41,610 bases of DNA from Saccharofermentans sp. Lineage in GTDB: Bacteria > Bacillota > Clostridia > Saccharofermentanales > Saccharofermentanaceae. Below, one piece after another: positions 17,585 to 25,407 of this stretch; the first letter of the stretch is position 1; the number at the start of each line of letters is the position of its first letter. Location: contig JAIKWL010000027.1 in assembly GCA_024684815.1 (NCBI GenBank), positions 1 through 41,610 on the forward strand, given 5' to 3'. The notes below the pieces were generated by a model. That model had not been told where the DNA came from and did not search any database. It worked only from the letters and a program-made list of their open reading frames with translations. A program made the translations under genes and the position numbers.

Positions 17585-18967
17585 ATGAAGACTGTATGCG
17601 GCATAGTAAAGATCATCGAGACGGTTATGAGAGTTATCGTAGCCGTTGTTGCCGTGGTATTGATCCTGTTTGCCGCTTATTCACTTTATGACACGTTCTA
17701 TATCAACCAGCATGCATTCTCTTCCTACGAGCTCAAGCAGTATAAGCCGGTTCCGGTGGAAGATAATGATGATGACGGCAGCGGTGCCCGTGACAAGAGC
17801 AGTTTTGATGAGATACTGGCGATAAATGAGGATGCTGCCGCCTGGCTTACGATATTTGACACAAACATCGATTATCCGGTCGTTCAGGGCGATGATGACC
17901 TGGAATACGCTTCCAAGGATATCTACGGCAAGACGAGTATTTCCGGTGCCATCTACCTGATGACTGATAATGCACATGATTTCAGTGACTCTTATAACGT
18001 GATCTTCGGTCACCACATGGACAACGGTGCCATGTTCGGAGATCTCGAGAAATACAAAAAAGAAGATTATTTCAATTTGCATCCCAACGGCTGGATCTAT
18101 GCCGGTGACCGCTATTTTACTCTTGATGTTTTCGCGGTGATGTTGACGGATGCTTATGATCAGAATGTCTATAATCCTGATCTGCTCACGATAGATGAGA
18201 GACTGGATTATATAGTGGACAATTCTATATATATAAGAGAAGTCAGTGCTTCGGCTCGTGAAGCGCTTGAACTTTATGAGAAAGAAGGCGTGAGTGTATT
18301 AGACCACCTTCAGAAGTCCGGCGGTCCTGCTCTTATCGTTGCACTTTCCACATGTGAATCGGCAATAACCAACGGCAGAATTGTTGTTTTCTGTATGGCT
18401 ACTCCCGTTGAATATTCCAAGATAGCAACATATTACAGTGAGACCGGTGAAGACGGCGGAAACGAGAGCAAAGTTCCTGAGGTCATTGAGAAACTGACTG
18501 CGATAGGTCATCCTTTCGGAGCCGATAACTGGGGCTTCCTTAATGTTGTCTGCGTTATTTACTGCCTCTACGTTGTTCTTCCTTTTACAAAGAGCAAGAT
18601 GAAATTCTATCAGTCAAGAGCAGCCAAAAAGGCCAAGGAACTTTATTCCGGTTACGGATACAGCGGCTCCGATGCTATGGCTATTATCAGATACGGTAAT
18701 GATATAAAGAGAAAACTCAAGCAGTTCCGTACGAAGATCGGTATCGGAACAATGCTCGAGATATTAATACTTATTGGTACTTTAGTCGTATTCTTCCTTA
18801 CCCAGGATCTGACGGCTCCGGTGGTCATGTGCGACAAGTTTACTCCGGTCATGATCGCAATTAGTGCTTTAATGTTCACTGTTGATGTTATATTCTTTGT
18901 ATATAGAGATATCAGAATCTTTACACCTGAAGAAGTAGCACAGATGAACAGACCTGAAGGTAGATAG
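17585..18967 (+). CDS. Class B sortase (pilus-type) with C-terminal membrane extension
   Basis: 460 residues. An N-terminal membrane helix (about 11-33) is followed by the sortase domain to about residue 275: WLTIFDTNIDYPVVQ, FGHHMDNGAMF (His143/144), LSTCES (Cys257) and NGRIVVF (Arg265), the complete His-Cys-Arg triad in the class B context. Unusually for a sortase, about 185 more residues follow, with hydrophobic segments near 318-335, 385-405 and 420-440 and a basic, helical loop between them. Family knowledge says class B enzymes act on NPQTN-type or, in FctA pili, xxPTG-type signals; LISPTG and LVAPTAV in this locus are the obvious substrates. The gene follows the SipA-like gene by 26 bases and precedes the kinase gene by 1 base, so all belong to one transcription unit. 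Confidence 0.93.
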   Translation: MKTVCGIVKIIETVMRVIVAVVAVVLILFAAYSLYDTFYINQHAFSSYELKQYKPVPVEDNDDDGSGARDKSSFDEILAINEDAAAWLTIFDTNIDYPVVQGDDDLEYASKDIYGKTSISGAIYLMTDNAHDFSDSYNVIFGHHMDNGAMFGDLEKYKKEDYFNLHPNGWIYAGDRYFTLDVFAVMLTDAYDQNVYNPDLLTIDERLDYIVDNSIYIREVSASAREALELYEKEGVSVLDHLQKSGGPALIVALSTCESAITNGRIVVFCMATPVEYSKIATYYSETGEDGGNESKVPEVIEKLTAIGHPFGADNWGFLNVVCVIYCLYVVLPFTKSKMKFYQSRAAKKAKELYSGYGYSGSDAMAIIRYGNDIKRKLKQFRTKIGIGTMLEILILIGTLVVFFLTQDLTAPVVMCDKFTPVMIAISALMFTVDVIFFVYRDIRIFTPEEVAQMNRPEGR

Positions 18968-18968
18968 T

Positions 18969-20384
18969 ATGGTACTTGAGCACTTATTGGCAGCTTTTGA
19001 GATCTGGGGTATCCTGATATGTACCGGTATCGGGATCTTCTTTTTTCTGGTAAGAAAACTCAATAACAGAACTGATGTTGTCATGTGCATCATGCAGTTT
19101 GTTGCTGCAGCGACACTGACATTCGATGTGGCAGTGTTTCTTAGTGAGAGAGTCCCTGAACATTGGGCCAATATCTTGTTTGAAGTGTCCATGCTTGCGA
19201 CTCTTTTGCTGCAATACCTGATGGTCGCTCTGTTTGTAGGATATATTAAATACCTCTCAAGAGCCGGCAAGGCATCACGTGTCGTGGCATTGATCACTTA
19301 TATCTTTGCTTCTTTGTGTGGCCTGATTTGTGTTATCTCCGCCAAGTATACGCATTGGCTCTATTCCATTGATTCACAGAACGTCTATCACAGAGAACCG
19401 TATTATAATGTTGCTCTTATTTTTATCGGTGTTTTATATGCGCTTGTTATCCTTCAGATAATAGTCTGTTCGAAAAGACTTAAGCTAAAGCAGATAATAA
19501 GTCTGCTGCTTTACATAATGATCCCTTTTACTATGGTAATCCTTCAGGTTATCCTTAAGCCTAATATAGGACTCGTGAATATCGGAATATCGATATCGCT
19601 TATAGTAATATTCATCGAAAATAATATCCGCGTCAGTATCCTGGAGACCGAGCTTAACAAGAAGGTGCTCCAGCAGAATATGATGCTCTTAAACCAGAAT
19701 AAGGTTATTGCCGAGAAGAAGGAGGAGATCGAGAACCTTCAGCTCAACATGGTAATAACACAGATGCAGCCGCACTTTATTTTCAACGTGCTCAATATTA
19801 TCTACTATCTGTGTGCCAAGGATACCAAGCTCGCACAGACTGCGATCGACAGTTTTTCGAACTATCTCAGGGCAAATATCGATTCGCTTGTATCTGATGA
19901 GCTGGCACCTTTTTCCAAGGAACTTGAACATGTAAAGAATTATCTTGATCTTGAGAAACTCCGCTTCGATGACGAGCTTGAGATCGAGTATGATATAGGA
20001 CCGTCGGATTTCCATATTCCGATGCTCGTTGTACAGCCGCTTGCCGAGAATGCCGTAAAACACGGTATCGCAAAGAGCGTAAACGGAGGCAAGCTGATAA
20101 TACGTACCATTGAAGATTATGACAATTTCTATATCTATGTTATCGATAACGGCGTAGGATTCGATCCTAACAAGAAGCTTGGGTTTGATGGCAGACATCA
20201 CATCGGCATAGATAATGTGCGTATGAGGATCGAGAAGCGCGTAAATGGTAAACTGGAGATATTCTCGTCTAAAGGCAAGGGAACGACATCAGTTATTACA
20301 ATTCCCAAACTGCCCGGCGAGCGCAGCTCGGCTGCACCTGATGATGACAGTGACGGTAAAGAAGAGAATTCTGCTGAAGAATAA
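18969..20384 (+). CDS. LytS/YesM-type sensor histidine kinase
   Basis: 471 residues. The first about 220 residues form several hydrophobic segments (roughly six or seven), giving a membrane-embedded sensor without a large outer domain. A short coiled coil (about 225-260) leads to the His_kinase motif QMQPHFIFN, with phosphorylatable His269. The ATPase domain follows: N box PLAENAVKHG (Asn361) and DNGVGFD (Asp393), then GIDNVRMRIEK and KGKGTTSVITIP. The start codon lies 1 base after the sortase stop, with GAAGG upstream, so the two are translationally linked. It is paired with the response regulator 14 bases downstream. Being inside the pilus operon it probably senses an envelope or environmental cue controlling the pilus; the signal is unknown. 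Confidence 0.93.
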   Translation: MVLEHLLAAFEIWGILICTGIGIFFFLVRKLNNRTDVVMCIMQFVAAATLTFDVAVFLSERVPEHWANILFEVSMLATLLLQYLMVALFVGYIKYLSRAGKASRVVALITYIFASLCGLICVISAKYTHWLYSIDSQNVYHREPYYNVALIFIGVLYALVILQIIVCSKRLKLKQIISLLLYIMIPFTMVILQVILKPNIGLVNIGISISLIVIFIENNIRVSILETELNKKVLQQNMMLLNQNKVIAEKKEEIENLQLNMVITQMQPHFIFNVLNIIYYLCAKDTKLAQTAIDSFSNYLRANIDSLVSDELAPFSKELEHVKNYLDLEKLRFDDELEIEYDIGPSDFHIPMLVVQPLAENAVKHGIAKSVNGGKLIIRTIEDYDNFYIYVIDNGVGFDPNKKLGFDGRHHIGIDNVRMRIEKRVNGKLEIFSSKGKGTTSVITIPKLPGERSSAAPDDDSDGKEENSAEE

Positions 20385-20398
20385 AGGAGTCCGTTTGA

Positions 20399-21178
20399 AT
20401 GAATATCATTGCTGTAGATGACGAGAAATTATCGCTTGAAGCCTTGGTCAGTGCCATAAGCGAGAACCTTCCGGATCAGACTGTCAATGCATTCCGCAAG
20501 ACGACTGATGCTGAGGTCTTCGTTAGCAGACACGGCTGCGACTTAGCTTTTCTTGACATCGAGATGAGAGATGTCAACGGTATTACTCTGGCTAAGAATA
20601 TTCAGGCGATGAATCCTAAGGTTAACATCATATTTGTAACCGGATACGGTGACTATACCGGAGAGGCCTTTGCAATTTACGCATCTGCCTACATCATGAA
20701 GCCGGTTACAAAAGATAAAGTAAAAAAGGCTCTGGAGACCTTAAGATACCATACCGTTCTTGAAGAGAGCCGTATCAAGGCGGTAACATTCGGTAACTTT
20801 GAAGTCTATCACAAGGGTGAACCTATTAAGTTCAGATATAAGAAGACCAAGGAACTTTTGGCCTATCTTATCGACAGACGCGGTGCCATGTGCACCAATA
20901 ACGAGATCATAGCGGTTATCTGGGAAGATGATGATTTCGGAACAGACCGCCAGGACTATCTGAAGAAGCTCAGACAGGATCTTACCAAGACATTAGCCGA
21001 TCTCGGAGCTGAAGATGTAGTTGTCAGACAGAGAGGTCAGATAGGCATCAATCCCAAACACATAGAGTGTGACTACTTTAAGTATCTTGAAGGCGACAGT
21101 ACGATGCTGAATTCCTATCATGGCGAGTACATGATGCAGTACAGCTGGGCCGAATATTCGATCTTCAAGAAGCTCTGA
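20399..21178 (+). CDS. Response regulator with receiver and SARP-like winged-helix domain
   Basis: 259 residues. The receiver domain holds the acidic pocket (DDEK, Asp7/Asp8), phosphoacceptor Asp53 in FLDIEMRD, Thr81 and Lys101 in MKPV. From about residue 125, VTFGNFEVYHKGEPIKF...TKELLAYLIDRRG...IIAVIWED...LKKLRQDL is the winged helix seen in SARP/SAPR-family regulators. Only a short tail (YHGEYMMQYSWAEY) resembling the start of a BTAD domain follows, so the full BTAD is missing. AAAGGAG precedes the ATG. Partner: the kinase just upstream. Likely targets: the paired 7-bp repeats at 7941-7958 and 15445-15462, since SARP proteins bind 11-bp-spaced direct repeats. This target assignment is inferred. 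Confidence 0.9.
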   Translation: MNIIAVDDEKLSLEALVSAISENLPDQTVNAFRKTTDAEVFVSRHGCDLAFLDIEMRDVNGITLAKNIQAMNPKVNIIFVTGYGDYTGEAFAIYASAYIMKPVTKDKVKKALETLRYHTVLEESRIKAVTFGNFEVYHKGEPIKFRYKKTKELLAYLIDRRGAMCTNNEIIAVIWEDDDFGTDRQDYLKKLRQDLTKTLADLGAEDVVVRQRGQIGINPKHIECDYFKYLEGDSTMLNSYHGEYMMQYSWAEYSIFKKL

Positions 21179-21260
21179 TCTGTTGTTTTCTCATTATTTT
21201 TCCTATATTTATGTTACCGGCTTTATCAGTTGGATAAGGCACGAAAAACCTATGTTTTCA

Positions 21261-21285
21261 ACCTTTGTAACAATGTTACAAAGGT
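21261..21285. repeat. 25-bp palindrome, right flank of pilus locus
   Basis: Perfect inverted repeat with 12-bp arms and one central base. The inner core TGTAACA-A-TGTTACA is the same as that of 7731-7755 except for the middle base, while the outer arms differ. It lies 83 bp after the response-regulator stop. No T-run follows on either strand, which argues against a simple terminator and leaves a protein-binding site as a possibility. Confidence 0.58.
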
Positions 21286-21368
21286 CTGTGATCCTCTGTA
21301 AATAATCCTGATATCTTATTTATTCTCTTTGACGTATAATATGCAGAAAAATTTATGGGGGTATGAGG

Positions 21369-22193
21369 ATGGATAAGTATTCGATCGTATTTACGGATCT
21401 TGACGGTACGCTCCTTAAGAAGGATAAGACGATATCTGAAAGAACGATGCAGGTCATAAAGAACATTCGCCGGAAAGGAATTCTCTGGGTGGTCGCAACG
21501 GCAAGACCAGAAGTCGCTATCAACATGTATGATGAGCTCAAATATGCCGACGCACTTATAACTTTGAACGGAGCACGTATCCGCTTGCATGATAAGGTAA
21601 TAAGCAACGGCTTTACTCCGGAAGAAGCGCGTAAAATACTGAAAGTATTGACGCTAAAGGACGGTCTTGTCCTGACAGTTGAGACAAGCGGAGGCATATT
21701 CGGAAATATAGAGATCCCGGAATGGGAGACGCCTGAAGTCGAGGATTTTACATCTTTGGTCGATACATATGATATTTACAAGATCCTCATTGCAGGAAGG
21801 GATCATGAACTGCCGACTATAAGGCAAGACAGGGAATCTTTCTGCAGCATCGAAGAGCTGGATAAGACGGTAAAAGATTCGATCACATCAGCAGGTCTTA
21901 AGGACTCCGTATATTTCTCGGTTGCTGAGGGCTGGCTCTATCAGATAATGAGCAGGAATGCGACAAAGTGGAAGGGCTGTGAACTGATACTGAAGACTGA
22001 AGGGATCAGCGCCGGGCAGGCTGTTTATTTCGGTGATGATAATGATGATGCCGACTGTATCTCAAATGCCGGACTCGGCGTAGCGATGGGAAATGCGATA
22101 GACAGAGTCAAAGAGGTTTCAGACATAACCGCACCTTCAAATGAGGAGGACGGAGTTGCAAAGGTATTAGAAGAATTACTGTGCTCTTCGTAA
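21369..22193 (+). CDS. HAD-superfamily (Cof-type) sugar-phosphatase-like hydrolase
   Basis: 274 residues from ATG 21369, preferred over ATG 21363 because GGGGG (21356-21360) is then 8 bases away. Motif I is VFTDLDGTLL, with nucleophile Asp10 and acid/base Asp12. ATARP follows at about residue 44 and the C-terminal FGDDNDDADC...GVAMGNA is motif IV of the Cof (type IIB) subfamily. These are cytosolic magnesium-dependent phosphatases of sugar phosphates or cofactors such as FMN or PLP; the substrate cannot be predicted. A TATAAT at 21335-21340 is a plausible -10. The gene has its own promoter and no obvious link to the pilus genes upstream. Confidence 0.9.
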   Translation: MDKYSIVFTDLDGTLLKKDKTISERTMQVIKNIRRKGILWVVATARPEVAINMYDELKYADALITLNGARIRLHDKVISNGFTPEEARKILKVLTLKDGLVLTVETSGGIFGNIEIPEWETPEVEDFTSLVDTYDIYKILIAGRDHELPTIRQDRESFCSIEELDKTVKDSITSAGLKDSVYFSVAEGWLYQIMSRNATKWKGCELILKTEGISAGQAVYFGDDNDDADCISNAGLGVAMGNAIDRVKEVSDITAPSNEEDGVAKVLEELLCSS

Positions 22194-22215
22194 TGAATGC
22201 ACAAATCAAAAGCAT

Positions 22216-22244
22216 TTTACAAACAATGTTGATAATTTTATAAT
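22216..22244 (+). promoter_or_regulatory. Promoter of the zinc-ribbon membrane-protein operon
   Basis: TTTACA (22216-22221), a 17-bp spacer and TATAAT (22239-22244) form a near-consensus promoter 29 bp before the ATG at 22274. It probably drives the three tightly packed genes up to 24175. Confidence 0.7.
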
Positions 22245-22273
22245 ATCCACAAATAAGAATTAAGGGGTAGATC

Positions 22274-23281
22274 ATGGCAAGCGGAGGACATCACGGCGGA
22301 GGTTTTCATTCCGGCGGTCACCACAGTTCCGGAGGATTTCACAGCAGCGGCGGTTTTGGCGGCGGCAGTTATCATGGCGGCAGTTACCATAGCAGCGGCG
22401 GTTACTCCGGTGGTTTTATATCCGTCGGTATCAGACTGATAGTTTTGGGAATATGGCTTATTATCTGGCTGATATCAGAGATTGCAGATGGAAATGTTCC
22501 GGGAATGAACTTTATCAATCTGACCATTTTCGGTGTGACAGCTGTTATCTACTTCTTCCTGATATGGAATTCTGACAGACTTCAGCCGTTAAATGAGATC
22601 AAGAGGGGTAATCTTCATTCGTCTTTAGGAAGGATCACCCGTCTTTATAACGGCATGCAGCCGGGAAATGTTATTCAGGATAAGAACAGCTGGGCTTCCA
22701 AGAGTGGCGGATATTACTGTATCTCTTTATATGACAGAGACTTTAGGGAAGAAAATGCAAAAAAAGTGTTTGAAGCATATAACAGGACTCCCAGGATCGT
22801 CTGGTTAAGCCCGTTTGTCTGGATGATATTCAGCATTATATTCTTCGTTTCGACTTTCTTTTTTTATGAGTCTGTGATCCCTTATTTTGAGAATACAACA
22901 ATGACGGATGAGGCTTTTGCGTTTATAGATGACTTTATCTTCTATCTGCCGGCGGCTCTTAGTATTTTATGCGCAATCTCAAGTTTTGTAATGCGTAAGA
23001 TCGGAGACAATGTTCTTTATAAGTGCGCAGTCAGGATCGTAGAGGATAATCTTGCCGCCACTGAAAGGAGTAAGACAGAAGGATTCATTAATGACAAATT
23101 GAGCAGCAAGTGGTATTACAACGAGTGCCCGAACTGCGGAGCGGATGTATCCCGTGCGCTCAAGGTCTGCACTTACTGCGGATCTTCACTGGAAGTCAAA
23201 TCATTCAGCTCAGGAAATGTGAGTGCAGTACACCGTATATCTCTATCTGATGATAATGGTGGCATAAGTAAGAAAGCGTAA
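22274..23281 (+). CDS. Membrane protein with Gly/His/Ser-rich N terminus and C-terminal zinc ribbon
   Basis: 335 residues, family not recognised. Residues 1-48 are almost only Gly, His, Ser and Tyr (HHGGG, GGHHSS, GGSYH repeats), which could bind metal. Two hydrophobic segments follow (about 50-67, 78-97), then a soluble stretch, then two more (about 178-200 and 215-240). The C terminus carries two CxxC knuckles, CPNCG and CTYCG, forming a rubredoxin-like zinc ribbon. AAGGGG precedes the ATG. The second half, from the third membrane helix to the zinc ribbon, is similar to the whole of the next gene. A role in metal handling or membrane-protein quality control would be speculation. Confidence 0.7.
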   Translation: MASGGHHGGGFHSGGHHSSGGFHSSGGFGGGSYHGGSYHSSGGYSGGFISVGIRLIVLGIWLIIWLISEIADGNVPGMNFINLTIFGVTAVIYFFLIWNSDRLQPLNEIKRGNLHSSLGRITRLYNGMQPGNVIQDKNSWASKSGGYYCISLYDRDFREENAKKVFEAYNRTPRIVWLSPFVWMIFSIIFFVSTFFFYESVIPYFENTTMTDEAFAFIDDFIFYLPAALSILCAISSFVMRKIGDNVLYKCAVRIVEDNLAATERSKTEGFINDKLSSKWYYNECPNCGADVSRALKVCTYCGSSLEVKSFSSGNVSAVHRISLSDDNGGISKKA

Positions 23282-23294
23282 GGGAGAAAGACTG

Positions 23295-23729
23295 ATGAAG
23301 AATTTCTTTAGATTTTCGCTTCCGATCGGAATAGCAGGAATAATCATTAACATAATCCTTTTTGCAACAAACAGTTATTATGAACTGGTCGTGCCTCTTA
23401 TCGAGAATTCATCACTCGAAGGCGGTGCTTTCAAGTTTTTCGATGATCTGATCTTTTATACACCGGTCATTTTCATTATCCTGTTTGCTGCTTATATGAT
23501 CGCAGGATTTGTTTACAAGAAAAAATCTTATGCAAAAACAGAAGACAAAGTAACTGAAAAGCTTATCCAAGAAAATGAAGCAGTGCAGAAAGATCTGGAT
23601 GTAAAAGCAGAGTATCTGAAACACAAGTACTATACCAACTGCCCCAACTGCGGAGCACCCGGTGCGGAAAATGAATCTGTATGCAGATTCTGCGGTGAAT
23701 CCCTGATCGTAAAAGAGAATAAAATATGA
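23295..23729 (+). CDS. Small membrane protein with zinc ribbon, partial paralogue of its neighbour
   Basis: 144 residues: two membrane helices (about 8-27 and 52-73), a charged helical linker, and a zinc ribbon with CPNCG and CRFCG. Segments such as VPLIENSSLEGGAFKFFDD and YYTNCPNCG line up with VIPYFENTTMTDEAFAFIDD and YYNECPNCG of the preceding protein, so the gene looks like a duplicate of that gene's C-terminal half. It starts 13 bases after that gene and its stop overlaps the next start (ATGA). Function unknown. Confidence 0.72.
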   Translation: MKNFFRFSLPIGIAGIIINIILFATNSYYELVVPLIENSSLEGGAFKFFDDLIFYTPVIFIILFAAYMIAGFVYKKKSYAKTEDKVTEKLIQENEAVQKDLDVKAEYLKHKYYTNCPNCGAPGAENESVCRFCGESLIVKENKI

Positions 23730-24175
23730 TTACTTACAGAAAACTTACAACTGATGATCTGGATACATTTATCCGGATGCGCATAGATCAGCTCCGTGAA
23801 GAAGGAGCCAAAGAAGACATTGATATAGTTCCTGCTTTGCAGGACTATTACAGATGTCATCTTGCTGACGGCACATTTGTATCCTGGCTTGCAACCGACG
23901 GTGAAAAGATAGTCGGAACAAGCGGAATGTCTTTTGTCGAGAAACCGCCTTATTTCAGTTGTCCGAGCGGAAGACTCGGATTGCTGTCAAGCATGTATAC
24001 CGATCCTGAATACAGAAGGATGGGTATTGCAAAAGAACTCTTATCCAGAGTGGTTGAAGAAGCAAGAGCATACGGATGCGGAGCCGTGCAGATAACGGCT
24101 TCCGATATGGGTGTGCTGCTTTATACGGATTTCGGTTTTGTCAAAAACGGAAATTTCATGCAGTATAATCTGTAA
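23726..24175 (+). CDS. GNAT-family N-acetyltransferase
   Basis: 149 residues. The acetyl-CoA binding motif is SSMYTDPEYRRMGIAKELL (about residues 92-110), with the R-x-x-G-I/V signature, followed by the beta5/alpha4 segment GAVQITAS and LLYTDFGF near the end, typical of GNAT enzymes. Substrate unknown. Its ATG overlaps the TGA of the preceding zinc-ribbon gene by four bases, so expression is translationally coupled to the zinc-ribbon pair. Confidence 0.88.
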   Translation: MITYRKLTTDDLDTFIRMRIDQLREEGAKEDIDIVPALQDYYRCHLADGTFVSWLATDGEKIVGTSGMSFVEKPPYFSCPSGRLGLLSSMYTDPEYRRMGIAKELLSRVVEEARAYGCGAVQITASDMGVLLYTDFGFVKNGNFMQYNL

Positions 24176-24215
24176 TGTTTTTTGGGGATAATCCGTTTTT
24201 GAGTTTTAATAATGT

Positions 24216-24232
24216 TATTGCCATAGGCAATA
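24216..24232. promoter_or_regulatory. Small inverted repeat before the phosphodiesterase-like gene
   Basis: TATTGCC-ATA-GGCAATA is a perfect 7-bp inverted repeat 27 bp upstream of the ATG at 24260. It may be an operator or a short hairpin in the leader. Nothing identifies a binding protein. Confidence 0.35.
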
Positions 24233-24259
24233 CCTTATGTGTAAAGGATAATAGGATAT

Positions 24260-25399
24260 ATGAATTACTGTATGCCTGATTACGATAATTGTCTTGTTAA
24301 CTTAAGCAATTCTATACTTAAGCATTTCGGAGCTGAAACAAGCGCTCACACGCTTAAGATGGCTGATAAACTGCTTGAGAAAGAATATAAGAATGTCGTT
24401 ATTCTTCTTATGGATGCCATGGGAGTTTCTATTCTTGAAAAGCATCTTAAGCCTGACGGATTCCTGCGTTCTAATGTAATCGGAAATTACAGTTCGGTTT
24501 TTCCGCCGACGACAGTTGCTGCAACCACATCTGTTTTGTCGGGATTATATCCTGTTGAGCACGGTTGGCTTGGCTGGGATATGTACTTCCCGGAACTGAA
24601 TAAGAATGTCACGGTGTTTACGAATAATGAGCAGTGTGTTGAAGCAGAAGACGGAACTGCCGAATGCCCTAAGATGAAGGAGATCATTCCTGCTGCTGAT
24701 TTCAATGCTGCATACAGGTACTGCCCGTATAAGAACATTATCGATAAGATCAACGAGGCAGGCGGAAAAGCATATGCATCTATGCCGTTCATGGATCCTT
24801 TCCCGCAGGACCTTGATTCTATTTTAGATCGTGTGGAATCACTATGTGCTGAACCCGGCAGGAAATTTATATATGCATATTGGTCTGAACCAGACCATAC
24901 CATGCATTTAACAGGACCCGACAGTAATGATACGAAAGAACTGATGGCAGAGCTTGAGAATAAGCTTGTAGAGTTCTCTGCAAAGCTTGAGGATACACTG
25001 CTCCTGATCACGGCTGATCACAGTCAGATCGAGTGCAGAAATCACTGCCTGAAAGATTATCCTGAGATAGTAAACTGTCTTGTCCGTATGCCCACCATTG
25101 AACCGAGGGCTTTGAATTTCTTCGTGAAAGAGAAATATAAGAAAGAATTTCCGGATATCATCAGGAAGTATTTTAATGACAGTTTCCTGATCTTAAGCAA
25201 AGAAGAAGTTATTGAGATGAAGCTTTTCGGTACCGGCAAAGAACACGGACTGTTCCGTGAGATGCTCGGTGATTATCTTGTTATATCTGTTGCTGAAGAT
25301 GCACTGTTCCTGACATATGAGGAAGCAGCAAATATGCCCGGAGGACATGCGGGATTTACAAAAGAAGAGATGATAATACCTCTGATTGCAGTCTGCTGA
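24260..25399 (+). CDS. Alkaline-phosphatase-superfamily phosphodiesterase / nucleotide pyrophosphatase-like protein
   Basis: 379 residues. NVVILLMDAMG (metal ligand Asp52) and FPPTTVAATTS (nucleophile Thr84 or Thr85) are the first metal site and catalytic threonine of the type I phosphodiesterase/nucleotide pyrophosphatase family. SEPDHTMH, ITADHSQIE and the late GGHAG supply the remaining metal ligands. No signal peptide is visible, so it is probably cytosolic. The family hydrolyses phosphodiester or phosphonate substrates; the specific substrate is not readable. AAAGGAT lies upstream. It may be co-transcribed with the GNAT gene 84 bases before it. Confidence 0.82.
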   Translation: MNYCMPDYDNCLVNLSNSILKHFGAETSAHTLKMADKLLEKEYKNVVILLMDAMGVSILEKHLKPDGFLRSNVIGNYSSVFPPTTVAATTSVLSGLYPVEHGWLGWDMYFPELNKNVTVFTNNEQCVEAEDGTAECPKMKEIIPAADFNAAYRYCPYKNIIDKINEAGGKAYASMPFMDPFPQDLDSILDRVESLCAEPGRKFIYAYWSEPDHTMHLTGPDSNDTKELMAELENKLVEFSAKLEDTLLLITADHSQIECRNHCLKDYPEIVNCLVRMPTIEPRALNFFVKEKYKKEFPDIIRKYFNDSFLILSKEEVIEMKLFGTGKEHGLFREMLGDYLVISVAEDALFLTYEEAANMPGGHAGFTKEEMIIPLIAVC

Positions 25400-25407
25400 T
25401 TTTCAGT

